NCBI GenBank assembly: GCA_027459785.1
Contig: DAIDGU010000053.1
Coordinates: forward strand, 1-64,000
Reading direction: 5' to 3'
DNA: 64,000 bases
Source: Ktedonobacteria bacterium
GTDB lineage: Bacteria; Chloroflexota; Ktedonobacteria; Ktedonobacterales; JACDGC01
Below are positions 35,893 through 46,200 of this stretch, in pieces. The position numbers were made by a program, and so were the translations under genes. The notes below the pieces were generated by a model, which saw only the letters and a program-made list of their open reading frames with translations, searched no databases and was not told the DNA's origin. Positions within the stretch are counted from its first letter, which is position 1. The number at the start of each line of letters is the position of its first letter.

Positions 35893-36246
35893 ATGGAAAA
35901 GGTGTATTTTGATGTAGCAGCGTTCTACGCTGCACTAGATGCACAAAGACGTGTACTTAATATGACTTGGAAGCAAGTTGCCGCTGTTACTGGCGTAAGT
36001 GCCTCTACGCTAACCAGAATGGCGCAGGGTAGGCGACCGGATGTTGATGGCCTTGCCGCTCTATCAAAGTGGGCTGGTCTCGATCCCGCTGCATATACAC
36101 GCGGTGGTAGTGAGCAGCAAGGGCAACCTGAACCTATGGCAATGATCTCCACCTATCTCCGAAGCGATCCTCATTTGACTCAGGAGGACGCACAAGCATT
36201 AGAGGAAATTATTCGTGCTGCTTACCAGCATCTCCGAAAGGATTGA
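35893..36246 (+). CDS. XRE-family regulator of the ubiquitin-like module
   Basis: 117 residues from the ATG at 35893 (AAAGGTGGG upstream; a GTG at 35881 is the alternative). Helix-turn-helix around residues 20-60: NMTWKQVAAVTGVSASTLTR then MAQGRRPDVDGLAALSKWAG. The C-terminal part (HLTQEDAQALEEIIRAAYQH) is a helix as in ImmR-type regulators. It overlaps the next gene, an ImmA/IrrE protease, by 32 bases; XRE-ImmA/IrrE pairs are classical repressor-antirepressor couples in which the protease cleaves the repressor after a damage or infection signal. Confidence 0.8.
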   Translation: MEKVYFDVAAFYAALDAQRRVLNMTWKQVAAVTGVSASTLTRMAQGRRPDVDGLAALSKWAGLDPAAYTRGGSEQQGQPEPMAMISTYLRSDPHLTQEDAQALEEIIRAAYQHLRKD

Positions 36247-36811
36247 GGCGTTGCCATTTAGACGAGGCTTCAAGACGGAAGCAAACGAAATCGCACAAGA
36301 GGTGCGAAGCGAACTTCACCTGAGACCGATTGACCCACTCGACGTTTGGGCATTGGCGCGGCATCTTGAGATCCCCGTTCACCCAATGTCTGTATTACGC
36401 GAAAGGGCAGCTTCGGCCTTTCATCACTTCTCTCATGTCAGTCCGTCTGTTTTTTCAGCTGTCACTGTCTTCGACGGACCAACCAAGAGAGCAATTTACC
36501 ATAATGATATCCATTCACCGGAGCGTCAAGCCAGCAACCTGGCTCATGAACTGGCTCATGGACTACTTCTACATCCGCCAACTCCAGCTATTGATGATCG
36601 GGGTTGTCGCGAGTGGGATCAGACGATCGAAGATGAAGCGAATTGGCTCGGAGGTGTTTTGCTCATTACCGAGCAGGCGGCATTATTGATCGCACGAAAA
36701 GGGCTTTCGCTCAGCAAAGCGGCTGCCATCTACAGGGTAAGTGAACAAATGGTTCGTTTTCGATTGAACGTGACCGCAGCACAGCAACGAGTCAGGATAG
36801 CTCGGCGCTAG
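36215..36811 (+). CDS. ImmA/IrrE-family zinc metalloprotease
   Basis: 198 residues. HELAH at 111-115 gives the HEXXH zinc site, and DEANWLGGVLL near 140 carries the likely third ligand Glu141. The GTG start at 36215 has GAGGAAA 6 bases upstream. It lies inside the end of the XRE gene, so translation is probably coupled. The family cleaves XRE repressors (ImmA on ImmR, IrrE on DdrO). Here it would be the sensor that releases the module or its neighbours from repression. Residues 150-198 form a C-terminal helical region (GLSLSKAAAIYRVSEQMVRF) of the kind common in this family. Confidence 0.82.
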   Translation: MLLTSISERIEALPFRRGFKTEANEIAQEVRSELHLRPIDPLDVWALARHLEIPVHPMSVLRERAASAFHHFSHVSPSVFSAVTVFDGPTKRAIYHNDIHSPERQASNLAHELAHGLLLHPPTPAIDDRGCREWDQTIEDEANWLGGVLLITEQAALLIARKGLSLSKAAAIYRVSEQMVRFRLNVTAAQQRVRIARR

Positions 36812-37096
36812 CCCTTCTCAATGTGCATCGTGTCAAGAGAACCACTTTATGTACGCCCTTTCTATCGTGGTGAAGATACTTGGTACTTTATCATAATCCT
36901 CATGAGTGCCTCTTCTGAGTATCTCACGCTTCCGATACCGTACTTCTGTTGGAGAAAAGACTATTACCAGCCTTTTGCTGCCATTGCAAAATCCTACAGT
37001 TGATTGCGAATTTGCAATTGACCATCGAATGTGCAATAATAAAGCAGAGGCATAGCATAGAACTACAAACCAATAGAAAGGTACCCATTTGCCGGT

Positions 37097-37375
37097 ATGA
37101 CGGACGTTACCACTGTCGCTGAAGAAGCTGACCACCTCAAAGCAATCACCATCATCGTGAACGCTGCACTGAAGACGGTGCCAACACGTGAGGTGTCATA
37201 CGACGAAGTTGTTGCACTTGCTTACCCAACACCCCCATCACCAAACACCATTTTCACGGTTACGTACCGAAAGGCTGCAGGACAGCCTCACGACGGCAGC
37301 CTCGTTGAAGGTCAATCGGTAAAAGTTAGGGAAGAGGGAACCATTTTCAATGTCCGAGCAACTGGTAAATCGTAG
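37097..37375 (+). CDS. Ubiquitin-like protein (single multiubiquitin-type domain)
   Basis: 92 residues. From residue 16 the sequence matches one repeat of the bacterial multiubiquitin family: ITIIVNAALKTVPTREVSYD, EVVALAYP, NTIFTVTYRKA, GSLVEGQSVKVREEGTIFNV, ATGKS. Multiubiquitin proteins usually have two or more repeats; this one has one. It lacks a terminal Gly-Gly and ends Gly-Lys-Ser, as often seen in this family. The last 26 bases overlap the start of the E1-like gene, so the two are translationally coupled. It would be the modifier activated by that E1. The start has only a distant AAAGGT motif. Confidence 0.75.
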   Translation: MTDVTTVAEEADHLKAITIIVNAALKTVPTREVSYDEVVALAYPTPPSPNTIFTVTYRKAAGQPHDGSLVEGQSVKVREEGTIFNVRATGKS

Positions 37376-38525
37376 TCCCGACCTGCGGCGTCTCCAAGAA
37401 GAGGGCTACGATATTGAGGTCCGGTCGAATTGCTTGTTGGTTAAGCAAGTTCCCTATGTGACGGCTGGTAGAATGGTAGAACGCGGCATCCTGGTGTCCG
37501 AATTATCAACCAGTGGCAGCGTCACTATCCCTCCAAATACGCACGTGGTATCGTTTGTTGGATCGATTCCTTGCGATAATCATGGCCGTGAACTCGATAA
37601 AATTATCCACCAACGGGCGGCAGTCCCTCTCGGTGGGGACATCACGGCAAGTTGTACGTTCTCAAGCAAGCCTGCTGAGGGATATCAGGACTATTACGAA
37701 AAGATGACGGCCTACATCAACATCCTGCTCGGCTTTGCCCGCGCAATCGATCCAAGTATCACAGCGCAAACATTCCCTCCGTTGAGAGCCGATGCCAACG
37801 ATTCCGTGTTTCGATACGTGGATTCAGCGTCGAGCCGGGCGCAGATAAGCGCAATTACGGAGAAACTCAAACTTGGCAAGATAGCAATAATCGGCCTCGG
37901 AGGGACTGGATCGTACATCTTGGACCTTATCACCAAGACTCCCATTGAGGAAATCCACTTATACGACGGCGACGTATTTTATACTCACAATGCGTTTCGC
38001 GCACCTGGCGCGGCCTCCATTGAAGAACTTGACGCGATGCCAAAAAAGGTTGATTACTTTCAACGAAAGTATGACCCCTTGCACCGAAACATCATTCCGC
38101 ATCCCGTTTACATCGATAAAACGAACGTTGACGAATTGAGAGACATGAGCTTTGTGTTTCTCGCAATGGACACCGGTCCAGCCAAGAAGCTCATCATTGA
38201 AAAGCTGGGAGAATTCGGTGTATCATTCATTGATACAGGCATCAGCGTTTTTCAAGCTGCCGGTTCGTTGGCGGGTATCGTTCGAACGACAACGAGCGAT
38301 CCAGCACACAGACAGCACGTGCGGAAGCGCATCTCTTTCGCTGAAGAAGATGATGACGCATATGAGCAGAACATTCAGATTGCCGATCTCAATGCGCTCA
38401 ATGCGATCATGGCCGTCATCAAATGGAAGAAGCTGTTCGGCTTTTACATCGACCTTGAACATGAATATTCAAGCACGTACACTGTCGATGGAAATCATCT
38501 GCTTAATGAGGACCAGCCGAAATGA
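37350..38525 (+). CDS. E2-like/ThiF E1-like fusion (DUF6791-ThiF)
   Basis: 391 residues. Residues 1-150 match the DUF6791 E2-like domain (SFVGSIPCDNHGRELDKI; CTFSSKPAEGYQDYYEKM). Residues about 165-391 form an adenylating ThiF/E1 domain: nucleotide loop IGLGGTGS (181-188), LYDGD (205-209) and HNAFR (213-217) in place of the usual N-x-x-R. The protein's only cysteines are 28, 75 and 102, all in the E2-like part; none lies in the adenylation domain. If a thioester is formed it must be on the E2-like domain. It would adenylate the Ubl and transfer it. It overlaps both neighbours by a few bases. Confidence 0.78.
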   Translation: MSEQLVNRSPDLRRLQEEGYDIEVRSNCLLVKQVPYVTAGRMVERGILVSELSTSGSVTIPPNTHVVSFVGSIPCDNHGRELDKIIHQRAAVPLGGDITASCTFSSKPAEGYQDYYEKMTAYINILLGFARAIDPSITAQTFPPLRADANDSVFRYVDSASSRAQISAITEKLKLGKIAIIGLGGTGSYILDLITKTPIEEIHLYDGDVFYTHNAFRAPGAASIEELDAMPKKVDYFQRKYDPLHRNIIPHPVYIDKTNVDELRDMSFVFLAMDTGPAKKLIIEKLGEFGVSFIDTGISVFQAAGSLAGIVRTTTSDPAHRQHVRKRISFAEEDDDAYEQNIQIADLNALNAIMAVIKWKKLFGFYIDLEHEYSSTYTVDGNHLLNEDQPK

Positions 38526-38980
38526 AGCACACCGCAATCGACCATGAGTTTGTTGAATTCATGCCGTCCGAGCTAAGAGAAGGAACGCTTTACGTCTCGG
38601 TCCAATTTGCGACCGCGGTGCATAAATGCGCTTGTGGATGCGGTAATAAAGTGGTGACGCCTTTTAGCCCCGCTGACTGGCAGCTATTTTTTGATGGTGA
38701 TACTGTTTCACTCACGCCCTCTATCGGAAATTGGCAATTTCCATGCCGCTCGCATTACTGGATCAGATCGAACAGAGTTAGATGGGCAGAGGATTGGACT
38801 CCAGAACAAGTTGCCGCAGGAAGGCTTCGTGAAGCACGTGATCACGAACGGTATTTTGCGGGCAGACAATCGCCTAGCAGAACTGCCGATCAAATGGATG
38901 CTGAAGTGCAACCAGAACGACGACCCGGTAAAAAGCTTATCGCTAGACTTTTACATTGGCTGGGGCTGAAAAGCGACTGA
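38522..38980 (+). CDS. DUF6527-family zinc protein
   Basis: 152 residues. The family core is well visible: GTLYVSVQFATAVHKCACGC, VTPFSPADW, DGDTVSLTPSIGNW, PCRSHYWI. Ligands are likely His34, Cys36, Cys38, Cys40, Cys75 and His78. DUF6527 genes are known companions of bacterial Ubl-E1 genes, and their biochemical role is not established; a peptidase, ligase-adaptor or structural zinc role is open. The ATG overlaps the E1-like stop codon. It ends 6 bases before the end of the convergent drmMI, so the module fits tightly against the DISARM operon. Confidence 0.75.
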   Translation: MKHTAIDHEFVEFMPSELREGTLYVSVQFATAVHKCACGCGNKVVTPFSPADWQLFFDGDTVSLTPSIGNWQFPCRSHYWIRSNRVRWAEDWTPEQVAAGRLREARDHERYFAGRQSPSRTADQMDAEVQPERRPGKKLIARLLHWLGLKSD

Positions 38981-38985
38981 TCAGA

Positions 38986-41900
38986 TCATTCCTTGCTCGC
39001 TGCGTGCTTGCCAGCGAACAGCCCCCCGTCGTTTGCCGGCGCCCGGCCCGGCTTGCCCGCGCCGCCTTTTTTGCGTGGCACGGCGTGCAGTCCCGCCGCC
39101 ACTTCCGCCGCGTAGCGCGCGTGATTCAGCCGCAGCAGCCGCGCCAGCATCTCGCGCCGCGCCGCCGGGCTGATGGTGAAGCGCATGCCCTGCTTCGTCT
39201 GGTGGAAACCGTGGGCCAGATCCATCTCGCCCCAGCCATAGGCCAGCGCCACCGCCCGATCCATCGCCGCATGCAGCTCGCGCAGCCGCGCGATGTCGCC
39301 CGCCCGTTCGCCCGCATCGTGCATGCGGTTATAGGTCTTCGTCAGCCCCTCTTGCCGCCCCTGCATGATCCCTTGCCGGTGCGCGTAATACGCCGCGCCG
39401 ATCTCCTCCAAATCATCCATGCTTTCGGGAAACGGAAAGGTCTCGAAGCAATCGGATGGGGTAAAACGAAGTGTTTCACCTAAACTACTACCAAATTGAA
39501 ATGCCCAGATTTCTCCTATTCCACTTGCTAGCAGGCAGAATACATTTTTCTTACTGCTTGCTATTACTCCTACCCCATGACTGTAAACAAGCGAAGGTTT
39601 TACAAAAGCATAGGCAGCATATTTTGTATGGAGCGTAATCACCAGCACCCGCTCCATCCCCGCGATGGTCGCGTAGAGGGCGGGACGCTTATCCCAAAAT
39701 TTCCAAAAATCATATTCATGTATTTGCTTGCCTCTCGCTATAATCCCATCTCTAAAAGGTTTTACGCGCTCACGTAGTACTGCTAAACAATCAGGGTATT
39801 CCTCAGCGCGGGCCAGGGGCCAGTCGTGGAAGTTGATGACCCAACGGCTGGGTGATTGATCAGGACGTGAATTGAGATCATCACCATTGAGGTATGGGAA
39901 CAACACATCACGGTTGCGGGGGTCACGTTCTATTAGGTCGGCAGCTTCATCCATCGATAATATGAAACCTGTTCCCAACACATAAGAACCAATGAAAGAT
40001 TTACCAACGTTGGATACAAGGGAAAAGGGAGAACTTGATAACCCATCTTTTTCGGCTAAAAATGAGGTGATTCCAACGACAGGTTTGTTTTCGAGAATAT
40101 AAATTCCATTCCATGTTCCACGACATAGCCAAACTTCTGCTATTTCCAGGGCAGAATCTCCAGGCCACGGCATGCTAGAAATTGCTCTAAAGAAATCCAC
40201 TCCTAGGTTTTCTAATTGTTCAAGTCCAACTTTTCGTGTTCCTCCCTGAGCTATAGTATTTGTTGCTAATAATCCTGCATTTCCATTTTGGCGTAAAAGT
40301 GTTCCAGATCTTAAGAAAAAATAAGAACACAAATCAGCACTTCCTTTCCATCCATTTCCAATAACTAAAGCGATATATTCAAAGTAGTTATCCCCTAAAA
40401 CCGTGCTAATCTTTTTCCCGCCCATGAACGGCGGATTGCAGAGGATGGCGTCGAAGCCGGGGTTGCCGTCGCGGGCCACGGGATCGAAGACCTCCGGAAA
40501 CTCCAGCGGCCAATGGAAGGGGTGGCGGCCCGCCAGCAACGCGGCGGCGCGCTGCTGCAACGATTGGCGTTCGGCCAGGGTGGCGCGCAGGTGGTCGACG
40601 GTGAAGGGGTGGGCGAGCTGTTCTTCGGCGGCGGCCATCACCACGGCATAGTCACCTTGCAGGGTTTGGCGCAGGCGGTCGCGCTCCTTGGGTGTTGCGG
40701 CCAGCCGCGCGGCCACCAGCAGATCGGCCCCCAGGCGCACCAGCGCCGTCGCCGCTTCGGCTTCGGCCAGCAGGCGCGCTTTTTCGCGCGCGTCGCGCAC
40801 ATCGCGCACCGGCTGCCGCGCAATCAGTCGCCGCCGCCGTTCGGCCTCATCCAGCGCCCGACGGATCGGCTCGCTCAAGAAATCCAACTGCGCCACGCCG
40901 GGATCCAGCGACCACGCCCGCAACTGATGCAGATCGGCCCCCAGCAGCGAATCGCCGCACCGCAGCGCGTGGTCCAGAAAGGTGAAGGGCAGGTCGCGCG
41001 CCATCGTGGCGATCCACAGCGACAGCTTCGCCATCTCCACCGCCATCGGGTTGCGGTCCACGCCATACAGGCAGCGGTCGCAGATCAGGCGCAGCGCCAA
41101 ATTATCGCGCTCTTTGGTATCAGTCGGAAAATTGATTGTGCTGGATGGCAACGAAGATCCGACGATCGTTGATGCACCGATTTTAGTGTATTCACTTACC
41201 CAAAGGGTTTGCACCCGTTCGCCATGTTCAGCATTGATAATGAGTGAACCATCGGGCGCGATGAAGTGTGCCGCTTCGTGTACTGGTGGTAAATCTTGCG
41301 CCGCCATCTCCCAGGCTTCCAGCAGGCGCTCCGACAGATAGCGTGCGGCCTGCACCAGGAACGCGCCCGATCCCATCGCCGGGTCGCAGACGCGCAGGGC
41401 CAGGATCTCGCGCGGCGGACGCAGGTGCCACTGATCTTCGGGCAAGCCCTCGGCGGGGCCATGATACACCAGCGGGTCCAGCGTGTGGCGCACGATCTCC
41501 GCCGTCAGGCGGCGCGGGGTGTAGTGCGTGCCGGTGCTGCGGCGATCTTCCCCGGCGGTGACATAGATGCTGCCAGGGACAAAGACCGCCGGGCGGCCCG
41601 CGAAATCGGTCAGCAGCAACGCGGCGAAGGGTTGGATGCGCGCCACCAGGGCGGCGTCGTTGTCGCACGCCACGCGCAGCCGCGCCAGTTCATCCGGGGT
41701 CAGGGGCGTGGCCAGACCCTTGCGCAGGGCGTGCGCCGTCTTGCCGGTGCGATCTTTCAGCAGCTCTACCAGCGCGTCTGCGCCACGGTCGCGGGCGGCT
41801 TCCAGTTCGGCCAGCGGCACCTCTGGCACGGCCTCGGCCCTGCCCGCCAGGCCCAGCACGGCGTCGTCTGCTCGCCGCGCAGTGTGGTCCAGCAGACCTT

Positions 41901-43200
41901 CATAGACGTGGCCGATCTGCTCCACATCCAGCGCGCGAAAGGTCACGCGCTGTGGCTCCGCCGTGCCGCGCTCATGAATCTCTTGCAACGCCTTCAGCAG
42001 ATAGAGCGTCGTGCGGTTGTCAATCGGCAAGGGATCGGCGGGCGTGGCACGCCACGTTGTCCCCGGCAATCGCCCTTCCAGAAAGGGATAGGCGTCGGGA
42101 TCGAACAGATCGCCGCCATAGGCGCGCAGGGGCATAGCCTCGTGGTTCACGCCGCCAAAGACTGCGCGAAAGGTCGCCAGCAAGCGTCCCCAGGCATCGC
42201 TGAACCGCTCCAGCCGCTCCTCGCCATGCTGGTCGGCGTCTTCCTGCAACTGCGCCCGCATGGTGGCGACGGCGTAATAGCGATCATACAGATCGTTGCC
42301 GCGCAGCAGTAAGGCGCGCTCCTCGGCATAAAAGAGGAACACCAGGCGCATCATCACCGTCAGCGCGGCGCGATAGAGGTCTTCCGGCGCAATGCCCGCC
42401 AGCAAGGCGCGGTCGCGGTCTTTATCGATCTCATCGATGCGGCGCAACAGCACCTGGATGGCACGGCGCACCTGGTCGCCCAGCGTCAGCGCCACCGTTT
42501 CGTGTTCCCGCGCGCCTTCCGCCAGCAGGTCGGCCAGCGCCTCGCCGGGTGCCGCGCCGCTGATGCGCCGTAGCCCCACCAGGCTGCGCCAGGCGCGCAA
42601 CGTCTCTGGCTCTTCCAGCCACAGTTCGGCGTACCACGTGATGTAGCTGGCCGTCGCGTCTTTGGCGTCGCGCGGCATGCGGACGAGCATCCACGCATCG
42701 CCGTTGGTCAGCAGCCCCAGTTCCACCCCTGCCGCCCGCAACAGATCCGCCATGCGTTGGGCGGGCGAGGCCTTCCACGGTGAACCCGCCAATGGGCGTT
42801 CCAGATCTTGCCCCGGCGGCACCAGCAGCACGGCCAGGCATGGTATGCCGCCAGCCTCCCGGCCCGGCGGCGTCACCAGCGCCAGGGTGGGGGCCAGCGT
42901 CGCGCCATACTGCGCCACGCGCAGCGTCAGGTTTGGTGGCAGGGCCGCGCCCTCGCGCAGCAGATCGTCGCGCCAGTCCAGCACCTCGCGCAGCACGAAG
43001 CGCAGCCACTGATAATGGATGGCGGGGTCATGCCCAGCGGCCTCCCACTCCGCATAGGCCCCGCGCAAACGACGCAACACCTCCGGCGGCGTGGCAGCGA
43101 AGCCCTGGGGGAAGACGCGCTCCAGCGTTTTGCCATCGATGAATGGGCCGTTGACATCCAACAAGCGCAGGATTTCGGCGAAGGCGCGGGTGGTTGCCAT
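38986..43200 (-). CDS. drmMI: DISARM class 1 N6-adenine methyltransferase DrmMI
   Basis: 1,404 residues, of Eco57I/type IIG-like build but without an evident nuclease motif. Motif I DPAMGSGAFL (605-614), catalytic NPPF (922-925), and a TRD-like region after residue about 930 followed by a helical C terminus. The ATG overlaps the drmD stop codon (ATGA). It marks host DNA so that DISARM spares it. The TRD-coding segment (about 39430-40400) is strikingly AT-rich compared with the rest of the gene, and a shorter dip lies at about 41110-41290. This suggests recombinational replacement of the specificity region. Confidence 0.9.
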   Translation of the reverse strand: MATTRAFAEILRLLDVNGPFIDGKTLERVFPQGFAATPPEVLRRLRGAYAEWEAAGHDPAIHYQWLRFVLREVLDWRDDLLREGAALPPNLTLRVAQYGATLAPTLALVTPPGREAGGIPCLAVLLVPPGQDLERPLAGSPWKASPAQRMADLLRAAGVELGLLTNGDAWMLVRMPRDAKDATASYITWYAELWLEEPETLRAWRSLVGLRRISGAAPGEALADLLAEGAREHETVALTLGDQVRRAIQVLLRRIDEIDKDRDRALLAGIAPEDLYRAALTVMMRLVFLFYAEERALLLRGNDLYDRYYAVATMRAQLQEDADQHGEERLERFSDAWGRLLATFRAVFGGVNHEAMPLRAYGGDLFDPDAYPFLEGRLPGTTWRATPADPLPIDNRTTLYLLKALQEIHERGTAEPQRVTFRALDVEQIGHVYEGLLDHTARRADDAVLGLAGRAEAVPEVPLAELEAARDRGADALVELLKDRTGKTAHALRKGLATPLTPDELARLRVACDNDAALVARIQPFAALLLTDFAGRPAVFVPGSIYVTAGEDRRSTGTHYTPRRLTAEIVRHTLDPLVYHGPAEGLPEDQWHLRPPREILALRVCDPAMGSGAFLVQAARYLSERLLEAWEMAAQDLPPVHEAAHFIAPDGSLIINAEHGERVQTLWVSEYTKIGASTIVGSSLPSSTINFPTDTKERDNLALRLICDRCLYGVDRNPMAVEMAKLSLWIATMARDLPFTFLDHALRCGDSLLGADLHQLRAWSLDPGVAQLDFLSEPIRRALDEAERRRRLIARQPVRDVRDAREKARLLAEAEAATALVRLGADLLVAARLAATPKERDRLRQTLQGDYAVVMAAAEEQLAHPFTVDHLRATLAERQSLQQRAAALLAGRHPFHWPLEFPEVFDPVARDGNPGFDAILCNPPFMGGKKISTVLGDNYFEYIALVIGNGWKGSADLCSYFFLRSGTLLRQNGNAGLLATNTIAQGGTRKVGLEQLENLGVDFFRAISSMPWPGDSALEIAEVWLCRGTWNGIYILENKPVVGITSFLAEKDGLSSSPFSLVSNVGKSFIGSYVLGTGFILSMDEAADLIERDPRNRDVLFPYLNGDDLNSRPDQSPSRWVINFHDWPLARAEEYPDCLAVLRERVKPFRDGIIARGKQIHEYDFWKFWDKRPALYATIAGMERVLVITLHTKYAAYAFVKPSLVYSHGVGVIASSKKNVFCLLASGIGEIWAFQFGSSLGETLRFTPSDCFETFPFPESMDDLEEIGAAYYAHRQGIMQGRQEGLTKTYNRMHDAGERAGDIARLRELHAAMDRAVALAYGWGEMDLAHGFHQTKQGMRFTISPAARREMLARLLRLNHARYAAEVAAGLHAVPRKKGGAGKPGRAPANDGGLFAGKHAASKE

Positions 43201-46200
43201 CAGCGCACCTCCGTCTGGGCCAGGCCACGCGGCACCAGCAGCGTCACGGCCAGGGGAAAGCAGCGCGCCTGCACATGGGCATAGCGGTGGCGGATGGCGA
43301 CCGTCTCGCGGGCGATCTCCGCTGGAATGGCTTCCGCGCGCTGGCGCAGATAGTCGGCGTCGCGCTCATATTGCTCGCGTTCGTCATGGCTGAAGAGTTG
43401 CAATTGCTGCGGCCCCTGCGGCTGGCGCACCTGGGCCATGATGCTCGTCTGCAATTCCGTGAGAATCGTCGTCATGTCGCTGACCTCCTGCGCGGCGCGT
43501 TCATCCAGCAAACGCCCGATGCTTGTGACGCGCTCATCCTGGCGGACGGTCAGGGCATCCAGCAGGGGCGGGCGCAGCCGCGGCCAGTGTTCCGCCAGCC
43601 ATGCGCCAAAGCTGGCGGGCGCGGGATCGGGCAAGGCTGCCGCCAGGGCACGTTCCACCTCGCCGACGCTCAGCCGCGCGAAGCGCCCCTCGCGCAAGCG
43701 TCCCCCCGCCGCGATCACCTCTTCGTGCAGCCGCTGCTGATCGCCCCCCAGCACCAGCAAGCGCGCGTGGATCACCAGCGCGGGCGTGGCGATGATGCCT
43801 TCTGGCACCAGCCGCGCCGTGGCACGGTGCAGCCGTGGCGCGTCGCCCGCGGCCCACACCTCCGCGCGCAACAGGCGCAGCGCCATCTGCACCAGCGGGT
43901 GATTCAGGTGCGCCAGCACCACGTCATCCCGTCCGCGCGCCAGGCTCTCATCAAAGACGATGGGGCGCAGTTGGTGCGTATGGGGGTGCGCCAGGCCGAC
44001 GCTGCACTGCGCCCAACTACCCCCGAACTGGGGCAGATACCAGACCGGAATAGCGGGATGCGTCCCCGTCGCGTCGCGCAAGGTCGCGGGGCGCAGGGGT
44101 GGCTGCCCGGCGAGATCCAGCGCGATCTGCACCACCGCCGCCACGTTTTCCGGCTCCAGGTGTTGGGCGGTGCGCGTCTCGCGCAGTTGCGCCATCAGAC
44201 GCTCGATGCGCTCGCGCAGGTTGCGCTCGAAGGCGAGCATCTCGCGTGATTTGCGGGCGCGATCCTCCACCGGTTCCGTCATCAGGCGGCGCTGCCCCCG
44301 GCCCAACATCGCCTCTTCCACCTGCCGCGCGATCACCGGCCCCACGCTGCCCAGATCCTCGCGGATTTGCTCCACCTTTTCCGCCACGCGCATCAGAAAT
44401 TCCAGGTCGTCATCCAGCGCGTCGCCGTCCGCCGTCGTCAAAGCCATCGCCGCCGCGCGTCGATAATGCGCGCCCACGAAATGGCACACCTGCACCACGC
44501 TTGCCCGCTGGCCGTGCCGGTCAATGCGTCCGTTGCGCTGCTCCATCCGGTTCGGGTTCCATGGGATCTCGTAATGGACCAGGCGCGCGCAATGATTCTG
44601 GAGGTCGATCCCCTCGGAGGCGGCATCGGTCGCCAACAGAATGCGCACCGGGTCCAGCGTGGGATGCGCCTGAAACGCCGCTTTGATGCGCTCGCGCTCC
44701 TCGGTGGACATGCCGCCATAGAGCAACAGTACGCGCCCGCCCGCCGTCAGGCCCGCCGCGGCCAGCAGATCAAGGAGCCATTTCTGCGTATCCCGATATT
44801 CGGTGAAAATGATGGCGCGCGCGTCGCCCCAGTCGCCGCTGGGACGCAGTTCGCGGGTCAGCCAAGCCAGCAACGCTTGCGCCTTGCTATCCGGGTGCCG
44901 CTCCGCAGCTTCTGCCCAGACTCCTAGCTCATCCAGCATGCGCGTTTCAGCCGCCGTGGGCGCGCGAAAGAGCCGGGCGGATGCCGCCAGCGCATCGCCT
45001 GTAGCCTCATCAAACGCTGCCTCATCACCGAAATCTTCTTCGGCGCGGTCCAGTTGCCGCTGCAACAGATGGGGCGCGGGGGACGCGCCCCTCGTGCGGG
45101 GTCGCGCTTCGTCCAGCGACACACGGTGCCGCGCCAGTGTGGCGGCAAAGGCGGCGGGCGACGAGAACAGCCGCTTTTTGAGCAACTTCAGCACGAACTC
45201 GGTGGCGATGCGTTCACCCTCGCTTGCCGGTGCCTCGGTTTTCAGGCGGCTGTCGCCATAGGCGCGCAACAAGGCAAACGCCGTGCGCTCCGACGGCGTG
45301 TATGCCACTGGCAGCGCCTCAAGCTGGCGACGCGGAAAGCGCGGGGTGCCGTCCCAGTTGGGCGGCAACTCGGTTTTCAGCCGGCGCACCATCACCGCGC
45401 CCAGTTGCTCGCGCCTGGGCGGCACGCCGCGCGCGAAGCGCTGCCCATCCAGCACTTCCAACAGCGCCGTGAAGCTGTTGACATAGCCGTTGTGGGGCGT
45501 GGCCGAAAGGAACAGCTTATGCTCGAAGTGCGGCGCGATACGCCGGAGCGCCTGGGTGCGCTGCGAGTCCACCGCGTAATTGCCCTGCCCGGCGGGCGCG
45601 ACATTGTGCGCCTCGTCGAGAATCAGTAGATCGAAGCGGCGGGGGAAGGAGGGTTCACCCTCACCAGGCAGCACCGCGCTCATCAGCCGCATGGGCCGCT
45701 CGCGCTTGAGATAGTCGAACGACGTGATCAGGCGCGGAAAGCTGGTCCAGGGATTCACATGCAAGCCGCGTGTGCGTCGCAGCCAGCGCAGATACTCGGC
45801 ATCCACGATGCGGCATTCCAGGCCGAATTTGTCGCGCAATTGGTCGCGCCACTGAATTTGCAGTGACGCCGGGCAAACGACCAGCAACGTGCGGACGCGG
45901 TGGCGCAACAGCAATTCCTGGCACACCAGCCCGGCTTCGATGGTTTTGCCCAACCCTACATCGTCGGCGATCAGCAGATTGACGCGCGGCATGCGGATGG
46001 CGCGTACCACCGGATCAAGCTGATAATCTTCCACCACGACGCCACTGCGAAATGGTGCCTGCACAGCGCGTGTATCTGCCGACGAGGCCGCACCCCAGCG
46101 CACGGCATCCAAAAAGGCATCCAGCCGACGCGGATCATCGAAGCCGTCGGGCGTGAGGTCGCGCATCTGCTCAGCTGGTCGCGCGCCCGGTTCGACCTCC

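Noticed and set aside
41296-42312. Long plus-strand open frame (338 codons)
   Set aside because: Antisense to drmMI; same reason.
43194-44249. Long plus-strand open frame (351 codons)
   Set aside because: Antisense to drmD, rich in Arg/Gln/His as typical of shadow frames.
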